Assembly (NCBI RefSeq): GCF_017591425.1
Contig: NW_024466459.1
Span: forward strand, 8,742,001-8,806,000
Source: Ochotona curzoniae
Lineage: Eukaryota > Chordata > Mammalia > Lagomorpha > Ochotonidae
Direction: 5' to 3'
Length of the DNA: 64,000 nucleotides
The translations under genes and the position numbers were made by a program. Shown here one piece after another: positions 24,121 through 34,300 of the stretch (the first letter of the stretch is position 1; each line of letters starts with the position of its first letter). The notes under the pieces are model-generated. The model was not told the DNA's origin. It made no database searches and saw only the letters and a list, made by a program, of their open reading frames with translations.

Positions 24121-24182
24121 TGCCAAGCAAGCATGATTCATCTGCTGAGCGGAACTGGTCACAAGATTGGCAGTTGGCTTTT

Positions 24183-24522
24183 TTTTTTTTTTTAAGATTT
24201 ATTTTTATTATTTTTTCATTGGAAAGGCGGATATACAGAGAGGAGAGACAGAGAGGAAGATCTTCCGTCCGATGATTCACTCCCCAAATGAGCACAATGG
24301 CTGATGCTATGCCGATCTGAAGCCAGGAGCCAGGAACTTCTTCTGCGTATCCCACACGGGTGCAGGGTCCCAAAGCTTTGGGTCGTCCTTGACTGCTTTC
24401 CCAGGCCACAAGCAGGGAGCTGGATGGGAAGTGGAGCTGCCAGGATTAGAACCGGCACCCATATGGGATCCTGGTGCATGCAAGGCGAGGACTTTAGCCA
24501 CTAGGCTACACCGCCGGGCCCA
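24183..24522 (-). mobile_element. Young full-length CSINE with target duplication
   Basis: Body from the oligo-T tail to ccgccgggccc. The 13-bp duplication gcagttggctttt flanks it at 24170-24182 and 24523-24535. Confidence 0.93.
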
Positions 24523-24659
24523 GCAGTTGGCTTTTGTTCATCAGAATGGGAAAAGGAAAGGAAAGGAAGACGCATTCATCATGGCGACAAACTTGCATCT
24601 TCCTCTTTCGATGACATCATTTGTCAAATGTACTGTGCTAGCTGCAAGGAGCACATGTG

Positions 24660-24674
24660 CCAGTAGGGGGCACT
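24660..24674 (+). promoter_or_regulatory. CTCF-like motif
   Basis: CCAGTAGGGGGCACT matches every position of the CTCF core CCASYAGRKGGCRSY. It lies in unique sequence beside a SINE. Confidence 0.55.
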
Positions 24675-24773
24675 GTGGTGGGGGAATAGCTGGCCCAGAT
24701 CGGGCTCCCCTCCTGAGTATGCAAAAACAAATCCCCTTTGCAACTAGATTAACCCAGGACTCTCTGTGTATAG

Positions 24774-24821
24774 ACACACAGACATACAGACACACACAGA
24801 CACAGACACAGACACACACAC
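24774..24821. repeat. (CA)/(GACA) simple repeat
   Basis: Mixed acac and gacaca units leading into an old SINE tail. Confidence 0.85.
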
Positions 24822-25050
24822 TGATTTGTTTGAGAGGCAGAGAAACAGGCAGATGGAACGAACTCTTACTGAGTGGGCCACTCTTAAAATGCCCACAAAA
24901 GCTGGGGCTGGGCTAGGAGCCAGGAGCCCAAGCCAGGCCTGTCGCTTTGGTGGTAGCGACCTAAGCACTTGGCCCATCAGCTGCTGATTTCCAGGGTCTG
25001 CCTCAGCAAAGCTGGAACTGACAGGCGAACCAGCAGACAATCCCAGGCCG
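24822..25050 (-). mobile_element. Old CSINE remnant
   Basis: ttgtttgagaggcagagaaac, taggagccaggagcccaag, then gcagacaatccc. Older subfamily. Confidence 0.6.
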
Positions 25051-25239
25051 CCAGCATGGGGTGAGGTGTCCCAGGCAGCATCGAAGGGGGCTATGCCAAC
25101 CACCCCCCTCCCAGGACTGCATGTGCTACTGGGATGTAAGGGAGGGGCAAAAATGCGTAAGGCATCTGTGACGCAGGGACGTAGCAGCTCGGCCGTTCTC
25201 AGCACGTGGCTCCCAAGATGCCGCAGCCACCCTCCTTCC

Positions 25240-25320
25240 TGCTCCCCAAATGGCTTGCAATGGCCAGGCAGGGCTGGTCCAGGCTGCAGCCAGGAGCCAG
25301 AGCTCCACCCAGGCTTTTCA
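25240..25320 (-). mobile_element. CSINE fragment
   Basis: ccccaaatggcttgcaatggcc then gccaggagccagagctcc, antisense. Confidence 0.5.
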
Positions 25321-25344
25321 TGTGGGTATATGCATGATGTGCCA

Positions 25345-25545
25345 GTGGCTGCTCCATTGCTGATCCATCACCCTGTTAATGTGTCTGGGCAAGCAGCAGA
25401 GGATGGCCCAGTGCTTAGGACCTCGCACCTACGTGGGAGATCCTGCTGTAGCTCCTGGCCCACCATTTGGGGCATGACCCAGTGGATGGAAGATCTCTGT
25501 CCTCCCCTGAATAGCTCTGCCTTTTAAATAAATAAAGGAGCAGAA
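25345..25545 (+). mobile_element. CSINE 3' part
   Basis: cagaggatggcccagtgctt, gtggatggaagatctctgtc, tail ttttaaataaataaagg. It forms an inverted arrangement with the fragment before it. Confidence 0.6.
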
Positions 25546-26591
25546 AGTCTTATCGGCTTACACAGTCCTGGATCTCGTGCGTCCCATGTGGTCAGCCCTG
25601 GCGACAGTGTCTCTAGTCGAGACTCAGGGGGTCAATGAGGAGGGCACCTGTGTCTGTGTTCCTTGCAGAGTCACCAGATTCAATCCCGGGGCCACCCCAA
25701 CGCTCTGACCAGCACGGGTCACTTCCCTAACTGGACGAGGTTTCCATACCCTGCAGCATGTGGGGGCTTCTGGGGAAGGAACAGATATTTAGAATGTAGC
25801 TCTCACTCGTGGCATCCAGGCACAAGGACCCACACTGGGGCTGCCCCGGGGGCCTCTGCACACCCTGTACCTGCTCCCAGCGGAGGGGCGACTGTTACAC
25901 ACGGGCCACAGGCTGGGGGAGCCTTGTAAGCTTTTATAGAAACACTGCCCTAAACAGAAGCCGCTCCTGGAGCTGAAGGCCTTCCTGGTGATGAAGATGT
26001 GCCTGGATCCTGATTCCACCCTCCTGGGTCCCAGCCGCTTGTCAAGGGTGAGGGAGGCGGATTTGGACACCACTGGATGTCCCCAAAGGGTCATTTCCCA
26101 AGTCCGCCACTTCACAGCCATCTTGTGGGCGTTTCCAGAATCAGGCACTGGGGTCATGTGTAGGTGAGCACCTCAGAGATTTGATCAGGAGTGGGGCTGG
26201 CCAGTCGGCATGAGGGCGGCTAGGTCCTCTTCTTCACTCAAGCTGTTTGGAAAGGGCTGAAACAGGCCGGGTCAACAGCAGGAGCTCCCTACAGGGTCGA
26301 AGGGATTGTTTAGGGACTTGACGGTCAAGTTCACTGGCAGAAGGAATGGAAGAGGGGGAGGAGAAGGAGCAGTATGAGGTAGAATTGAGAAAATGGACAC
26401 TTGATGTTTGAGGGGTTCCATGAATACTGGGACCACCGAAAGGATGTGGCTCCCCTTTGTTCTAGAAGGTACCACAAGTTTTGTCTGATTGCATCAGCAT
26501 GCAATTGTGTGAGGAGTCAGAGGGAATAGCAGCTAGTTAGGGTTTTTCTGGTCTTGAAGTTATTTTTTTTTAGTATAAACTTGCATTTCTT
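25546..26591. other. Intergenic, no gene seen
   Basis: No exon or repeat recognised over about 1 kb. Confidence 0.5.
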
Positions 26592-26921
26592 GGGCCTGGT
26601 GCGGTGGCGCAAGTGGTTAAGGTCCTCGCCTAGCACGCCTGGGATCCCATATGGGCTCTGGTTCTAATCCCGGCAGCCCCGCTTCCCTTCCAGCTCCCTG
26701 CCTGTGGCCCGGGAAAGCAGTCGAGGACGACCCAAAGCTTTGGGACCCTGCACCCGTGTGGGAGACCCGGAAGAGGCTCCTGGCTTCGGATCGGCATAGC
26801 ATTGACCGTTGCGCTCACTTGGGGAGTGAATCATTGGACGGAAGATCTTCCTCTCTGTCTCTCCTCTCTGTATATCCGCCTTTCCAATGAAAAAATAATA
26901 AAAATAAATCTTTAAAAAAAA
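26592..26921 (+). mobile_element. Young full-length CSINE with target duplication
   Basis: Complete from gggcctggtgcggtggcgc to an A-tail. The 14-bp duplication aaacttgcatttct (26577-26590) recurs at 26922-26935 with one mismatch. Confidence 0.93.
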
Positions 26922-27089
26922 AAACTTGTATTTCTCCCCCAGGTCTTATTTCCCCAGAGCACGTTACTCCTCTGGCCTTGGAGGACACAGGAGCAAAATT
27001 AACATGTCCATTCACCATCTGGAAGTGCTCTACCTAATCCCATCTTGGGGCCATTGTCCCAGCGAATGGGAGGAGGAAGTTAACCAGTC

Positions 27090-27400
27090 CCACCCTCCTC
27101 AAGTTTGATTAGAAACCAGATTGCCACTGGGAACGATTTTGTCCTTTGACCCCTGAGAAGGTTGCATGAATGATACCAACACCACCATTAACTCGGGATT
27201 TTTCTTCCTCCGGACACGTAGAGCCCCCTCCTGCCACCACAGCAGGAGCCCTTTTCCCCTAAATAAATCCTGCCTTGCAAACTGGAATTGTCCTCATGTC
27301 AATTCTTTGGTGAGACAAGAACCGAGGCTGCTGCCAGGTTTTGCGTGGCAACATCCCACAACACAATGGCTACCGAAGCTGACCTACAAAGCCTGTTTTG
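27090..27400 (+). mobile_element. Possible solitary retroviral LTR remnant
   Basis: An AATAAA at 27262-27267 is followed by a cctgccttgcaaactg stretch and ttctttggtgagacaagaacc, a layout typical of the R-U5 end of gammaretrovirus-like LTRs. No viral coding sequence is visible. The upstream limit is a guess. Confidence 0.3.
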
Positions 27401-28182
27401 GTTTTGGCTTCAGTTGTGTATTATTTTCCCTGCTGCGGTTTGAGAGGGCCAGGCTGCTGCAGGCGCCAGGGCGGTTCCACTCACAGAGTCCCGAACCTTC
27501 AGCCTGGAGCACCACCTGGCGCGGGGGTCCTCGGGGCGCCCTCTTCCCCTCCAGACGCGGGCCGGTGATAACCACTGACTAGTGGCTTCCTGGCCCTCTA
27601 CTTCTCGGACCGTCCACGCGCCAAGGAGCACGCGGCCCCACGCGTGGGGAAGGCGCAGCGCTAAGCAGAGTCCCGGCCGCCTCTCCGAGGCTTCAGTCCG
27701 AGGGTCCCTGGACGCCCGCGCGGAGCAGGTGGACGCGGGCAGTGGGTCCCCGAAGGCCGGTGGCGCGCAGGCTGCCAGGGAACTTTGCCGAACGCGCAGG
27801 TACGAGGTTAGAGGATGCCTAGGCTCGGGAACCCACCATCTTCGGGACGTGCCACTTCAGCGGGAGACAGTGTAGGGATAACCCCTCCCTCCACTTTTCA
27901 AATGAATCCCAGGCCGGCGCACGCGCATGGGAGGGCCAAACCCTCTGTTATCATAGAGGCGTAGGGCTAGCTCGTCTACCACCACGGAGGTCGACATTTT
28001 GGTTCCTGGCTGAAGAATTGGAGACGGCTGGGAGTAGCACGAGGCACGCTGCGTTGCCCAGAAGCTTGAAAGCAAAAGAGTTTCTACGGGGGCGGCAAAA
28101 GCAGGCGGTGGAGTGAGTCCGTCGTGCGTCCCTTGGGAGAACAAGCGCCCTGGCGTTGGCCACCTCCTTGCCCTCACCTGAG

Positions 28183-28248
28183 ATGGCGGATGCGGCCGCT
28201 CTAGCCAGCGCGGCTCGGCTGCGCCGAGGGGGCGGCGGCTCGCCCTGA
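28183..28248 (+). other. Candidate upstream ORF in the PRPSAP1 5' leader
   Basis: ATG in the YY1-like agATGGCGG context, 21 codons, TGA at 28246-28248, ending about 180 bases before the first PRPSAP1 ATG. It matters only if transcription starts upstream of it. Confidence 0.3.
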
Positions 28249-28428
28249 GGCGGCTGCGAGCGGCTCGCGGCGCGCGTGGGTCCTGCCGCGGCTTCGGGGC
28301 CGTGCGGGCGCCGAGGACAGCGGTCGGCGCGTTCCGCAGCGCCTTCCTCCCGCGGCCGGCCGTCGTCGGGCCGGCTCCCGGGCGCAGCCCCGCGCGGGGC
28401 CGGCTGGAACCGCTCCTCGGGTCGGACG

Positions 28429-28598
28429 ATGCCCAGGAAACTGCTGCTGCTGCCCCCGCTCTGCGTGTCCTCGGCTCTCCGCGCCCCGCGAGCTCGCCCC
28501 GCCGCTCCGCCGGCCATGAACGCCGCTCGCACCGGCTACCGAGTCTTCTCGGCCAACTCCACGGCCGCCTGCACCGAGCTGGCCAAGCGCATCACCGA
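28429..28598 (+). CDS. PRPSAP1: PRPSAP1 exon 1 coding part
   Basis: First ATG at 28429 (A at -3) begins a 29-residue leader [20 protein letters not shown]...; the second ATG at 28516 (G at -3) begins [15 protein letters not shown]. Both starts are known in human. Ends accga/gtgagc. The leader is hydrophobic and Arg-bearing without acidic residues, so a targeting role is conceivable. Confidence 0.93.
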
Positions 28599-31255
28599 GT
28601 GAGCGAGGGGGCGCCCGGGGCTCGGGAGGGCGGGATGGGGGACCCCCTGCCCGGGGCCGCCCTGGAGTCGCTTCTCGCACCCCGGCCCGGCTGGGGCGTC
28701 CTTGGGCCCACTGCCCGCACCTGGGCAGCGGGGAAGCGGCCGCAGCACCGTGCCGGCCCCAGAGCTGGGCTAACCGCTTAGAGGGGGCAGACGCTCCCCT
28801 CTGCTCCCGGTTTTGCAATCGGGCTGACGCCCTGGGGACCCCCGCCCCTCCGCCCCGCTCTCCGGGTCCCACCTCCCGGTGCGGCGGCCAGCACCCGGCA
28901 AGCCCCCGGGCAGGGGTGGAGAAGGGAGGTCCTTTCCCACGGTTGGAGCCGGGCCGTCGCCATTCCCGGGTCTCCTTGGAGAGCCGGAGGGGTCCCCCGG
29001 GACGGATAGCAAACAGTTCAGTGTGTGGGAAAGCGCCCGGGAGAAGTCGCCAGGCAACTGCGAGGAAAGCCTGTTGTCGGGGGTCGGAGACAGAAATGAA
29101 GATGGGATCTCATTGGCTTTGGGGGGTCCCCTTGCCGCTTCCCTGCTCCGGGTTCCGGATTGCTTTCGTGCCACAAGGATGGCGCTGCCTGATGGGCACA
29201 GGTGGGGCGGGCCTGAGCAGAATGAGAGAGCCTCATCCTGGTCCGAGCATGATCTGTTTCCTTAAAAGTCCTTTCCTCTTGGGCTGTTAAGAAACCCGGA
29301 GCGCTAGTGGTTCCTAGAGCCTCTTGGGGTCTTTCCGGGACCAACTTGTTTGAAATGTGAGGCGTTTTAGAAGGTCCTGCAAAGATCGTTTTGTGAGGAA
29401 AAAGACTATGCAAGGATTTTCAAGTATTTTACACCGAGATAACCTCCCGCTTTTATTTGAAGGGCGGGGCGGGGGGTGGAGCTCCTCCATCTGCAGACCC
29501 CTCACTCCCCTGTGCGTGCAGCAGCCAGGCCTGGGTCAGGTGCACTCCCGGAGCCTGGAGCTCTAGCCAGGTGTCCCATGTGAGTGACTGGTCCCCTGCT
29601 GCCTGCCAGGGCGGGCATTGACAGGAAGCTGAAATCCAGGCTGGGGCTGTCCCTTGGAGCCGGGCACTCCAAACGATCACCCCTAACCTGCTGTCTCAGT
29701 GTAACCCTCGTATAAGACATAAAATGAACAGCCTGCTAAACGTGCATGTAGAGGCGTCCTCGCATTTCGCACGGGACCGAGTAGAGTGGCGCTGTGTGCC
29801 CGAGTAACCCATGAGTGTGGGAGATGAGGTAACAGGGACTTTGGACAGTTTCCCCACTGCACCTGTCCTCAGAGGGGGCACTGAGTGAGATTAGAAGAGG
29901 GTGATCAGACAGCCCTTTACACTTTGCTAGCTGATTACTCTTTGTAACCTATTTGTCTTTTCTTTGGAGGCCAGCTAAAATAGTCACTTTCAGAAGGAAA
30001 TGCTGGGAAGGGCTTACTTGTAAGAAGGCAGGAGGGGGCGGGCGTTGTAGAAAGTCATACTAGGTTCCCCTGCTATGCTACAGAAAGATTTTAAGTTGCT
30101 AAAAATAAGTAGCTGAGTTAAAAGAAACCTGTGTCTGCTTTGTAAAGTTCTTTCTCACTGAGGCTTGATTGAAAAATGAGTTTTACCATTAAACCTGCGC
30201 CATCACTGGATAAGGTGGCCTGAGGCCATTGGACGTGTTTTGGCCCTGATTCCTTTCAGATGTAAACTTAAAGCCAGGAGCCTTTAGACTTTATTTTCTC
30301 TAAGGCTTATTTTGTTTGAAAAGCAGAGTAACAGAGGAGAAGGGGGCAGAGATCTTTGGTCTGCTGTTTTATTCCCTAAATGGCTGCAAAGGCCAGGGCT
30401 GAGCCAGGAATAAACATTAATGACCCCAGTGCACTAGCAGGGAGCTCATCGGAACTAGAGCAGTCGGGACTCAAACTGCTGCCCAGAAGGGATGTTGGCA
30501 TTGCAGAGAGAAGCTTAACTTGCTCTGCCACAATGCTGGCCCTGATACTTTTTTGAAAGATTTGTTTTGTGTGGAAAGCAGAGTGACAGAGAAGGAGGGA
30601 GGGAGGCAGGCAATCTTCCATCCGCTGGTTCAGCCCCCACGTGTCCACAGCAACTCCTGCCAGGTCCTGAGCGCTTGGGCTGTTCTCCACTGCCTCCCAG
30701 GAACCTGAGGTGTGGGACAGTCAGGATTTGAGCCGGTGTCCACAGTGGGGTGGCAGCACAGTGCCCACCCTGCAGAGTTGGGGGCAGGCATTGGACAGAG
30801 CAGCTAAGATGCCCCGTGAGTCCCCACGTCCTCCACTGAAGGGTGCAGCTGTGAGCCCGGCTGCTTCCAGCCCAGTGCCCTGCTGAGGCATGCGCTGGGA
30901 CTTGGGAATCCTGCCAGGTTTCATTCCTGGGAAGGTGGGAGACTGCGTTGAGTTAGCTTCTTGCGGCTGCTGCGGGCACTTGGGAACTGACCCATGGCAG
31001 TCCATGTCTGTCTCTCTTCCTTTCTGTTGGATAAAAATCGGTGTATCATGATAGAGTGGGTTAAGCTGCTTCCTATGTTGCTGGCATCCCATGTAGGTGT
31101 TGGTTTGTGTCCCAGCTGTTCCACTTTCTGTCCAGCTACCTGCTAATGTGCCTGGAAAAGCAGCACCCACTTGGGAGACCTAGATGAGGCACCAGGGTCC
31201 TGGCTTTGTCCTTGGCTCAGCCCTGACCATTGTAGCCATTTGAGGAGTGAACCAG

Positions 31256-31307
<52 letters not shown>

Positions 31308-34300
31308 CTCTGCATTTCAAGCAAATCTTTGAAAATGAATCTATAACTATATTCTTTTTTTTTTGTATTTTTTTTAAAGATTTATTTTATTTTTATTGGA
31401 AAGGCAGATGTACAGAGAGGAGAGACAGAGAGGAAGATCTTCCGTCCAATGATTCACTCCCCAAGTGAGCGCAACGGCCGATGCTATGCCAATCTGAAGC
31501 CAGGAGCCTCTTCCAGGTCTCCCATACTGGTGCAGGGTCCCAAAGCTTTGGGCCGTCCTCCATTGCTTTCCTGGGCCACAAGCAGGGAGCTGGATGGGAA
31601 GTGGAGCCACCAGGATTAGAACCGGCGCCCATATGGGATCCCTGCGTGTTTAAGGCGAGAACTTTAACCGCTACACTATCATGCCGGGCCCCTGGAATAC
31701 TTTTACAACGGATAAAATATGTGTAACCACAGGAGCCATTTGAGCCCTTTTTAAGCGTGGTGTGCGTTGACGGTGTGAACCACAGCCCACCATTTCCAGA
31801 ACCTTGAACTGTGAGCTCCGCATTTGCTTGTTCCCCAGCCCTGGTGGCCTCTGTCCTGGCACTGGCTACTGCAGTCATTTGGAGATCCAATCAGTGGATG
31901 GAAGATCTTCTAAATATATATATGTAGATGCATATACGAAGGAAATGCTTTGGTGAGAATTCTTACTTGCCTTTTGTATGTGCCCACAGGCGTCTTGGGG
32001 CTGAGCTGGGCAAGTCTGTCGTGTACCAAGAGACCAACGGAGGTGAGCCACGACTGTTGTCACTGTCTGCGCGGGTCTGCAGCTGCAGGCTTTACGAGGC
32101 AAATGCCACTCCTGTTTAAGGCGAGAGCGTCTGAACTCTTGGCTTCTTTGCCCTCCTGTCGCCTTGTCTTTTTCAGCAGTGACACAAATGGCCTGCAGCT
32201 TTAGAATGAAAACGGAGGGACTAGTGGGGACTACGCCAGAAAGCACAGCGGGACCTGTGTCACCCACCTCCATGCCCTGTCCTTGCCGCCCGCCCTGGCC
32301 CAGGATACCCCTGACTGCCCGTGTTGACTGTGCTGCGTCCTCCTTGCTGTCCCACAGACTGGCACCCGCCTCCCTGGGAGTCAAGCTCTGCCCGTCTCTG
32401 GTCACACCCTCCCCACCGCTCATGTGCTCAGACACCTCGAGGTGCTGCCCGGACACCTGCGTTTCAGTCCCTTGGTGGCTCCCTGTCTGCCTAGCTGCCC
32501 CTTCCTGTCACTACTTTCCTGGGGACTTGTCCGAGGTCTAGCCGCTGCCCCGTACCTCTCTTGCTGTGGCCCTCTGCCTTCCTCATGCACTTATTTTTAT
32601 TGCAAAGTCAGATATGCAGAGAGGAGGACAGACAGAGGAAGATCTTCCATCCAATGATTCATTCCCCAAGTGACCCCATGGCCAGAGCTGCGCCAGTCCG
32701 GAGCCAGGAGCCAGAAACTTCCACCAGGTCTCCTACACGGGTGCAGGGTCCCAAGGCTTTTGGCTGTCCTCGTCTGGTTTCCCAGGCCACAAGCAGGGAG
32801 CTGGATGGAAAGTGGAGCTGCTGGGATTAGAACTGATGCCCATATGGGATCCTGGCGTGTTCAAGGGGAGGACTTTAGTTGCTAGGCCATGGTACCAGAC
32901 CCTGTTCCTGCCCTTTAAATCCCTCTTTTTCATCCTTGGTCTGTGTCTGACACCTGGCCTGCTCTCTCCCTGGCTAGTCTTTGTCCCAGTGGTTTGCGTC
33001 TTCCCGTTAGGGCCCCAGGTGGCCTTGGCATTAGCGGCCCGCACGGTTGGTGGAGGCATCGGGATTTGCTCATCGGGCCTGTTGGTCTGATCTATTTGTG
33101 GCTTGATTGCTTCTCACATGTGCCCATGTCGTCCCAAGGTCTGTGAACAAATCCTCTGGCATTGAGTGAGGTGTCGTTCTAGACTCTTCTGTTTCCCAGA
33201 TGCTGTCTCCTTCTTTTGTCATGAGATGCTGTGTGTCAAGCTCTAGGATGTTTTTTGTTTTCCAGAAACGCGAGTTGAAATCAAAGAATCTGTTCGTGGC
33301 CAAGATGTTTTCATTATCCAGACCATCCCCAGGTAAGAGTGCTGTCTGTGGCCTCTAAACCCCAGAGACCCCAGTGATGGAGCACTCTGAGGCCTCCCCA
33401 CTCCTCCCCCACAGACCCCGGTGATGGAGCACTCTCAGGCCTCCCCACTCCTCCTCCACAGACCCCAGTGATGGAGCACTCTGAGGCCTCCCCACGCCCC
33501 CACAGACCCCAGTGATGGAGCACTCTCAGGCCTCCCCACTCCTCCCCCACAGACCCCGGTGATGGAGCACTCTGAGGCCTCCCCACTCCCCCACAGACCC
33601 CAGTGATGGAGCACTCTCAGGCCTCCCCACTCCTCCCCCACAGACCCCGGTGATGGAGCACTCTCAGGCCTCCCCACGCCCCCACAGACCCCGGTGATGG
33701 AGCACTCTGAGGCCTCCCCACTCCCCCACAGATCCTGCTGGCAGAGTGCGCTGTCTTTCCTTGTAAAGTCATGCACCTCCCAGATGTGGCTGCTGGTCTC
33801 TGCTGCCTGGTCCGTGTGTCACTCGTGTGACTGTCTTCCCCGAGCTCTAACTGCCTCCAGAGCAGACCGATGCAGCTCAGTGTGGCTAAAGCTGGCACAC
33901 GGAGAGAGTGTGTGTGCACGTGACCTGTGCGCGGCTCCATTGCGACTTTGTCATTAAACCCTGTGTGATGGCTCCCGCTTGGTCCTCGTCAGCACAGGCT
34001 CTCGCCACGCCTTCTGTCCTGGTCCCCTCCTCCGAGAGCTCAGTGCCCCCCAGGGATGTGCCTGGGGAAAGGCCAGGCCTGCTCTTCCCCGTCAGTGGGG
34101 CATGGCCAGGACCACACCTGTATGTCGTTTTTTAACCCTTAAGTTCCACACAGAGCTCGGCAGGGACTGCGCTGAGGAGGCCAAGCGAGCTGGGCCATGG
34201 AGGTGCAGGCGTGGACGGAAGAGTCCCTGCCACGGGCGGTGCTGAGGGCTTGTTCTCACAGTCCTCTTTCTGGGGTCACTAAAGATGCAGGCACCTAGAA

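Larger units (their letters stand above)
27450..29100. promoter_or_regulatory. PRPSAP1: CpG island at the PRPSAP1 promoter
   Basis: GC- and CpG-rich block spanning PRPSAP1 exon 1. Upstream lies an NRF1-like GCGCACGCGCA at 27917-27927, and a YY1-like gagatggcgg sits at 28180-28189. The transcription start is not readable from sequence. Confidence 0.75.

Noticed and set aside
33352..33733. CRISPR-like array of regular repeats
   Set aside because: Units are contiguous and similar throughout, with no unique spacers, in a mammalian intron.
33314..33940. Repetitive open frames with a [13 protein letters not shown] unit
   Set aside because: Translation of the 47/44-bp minisatellite in an intron; no start or splice context.
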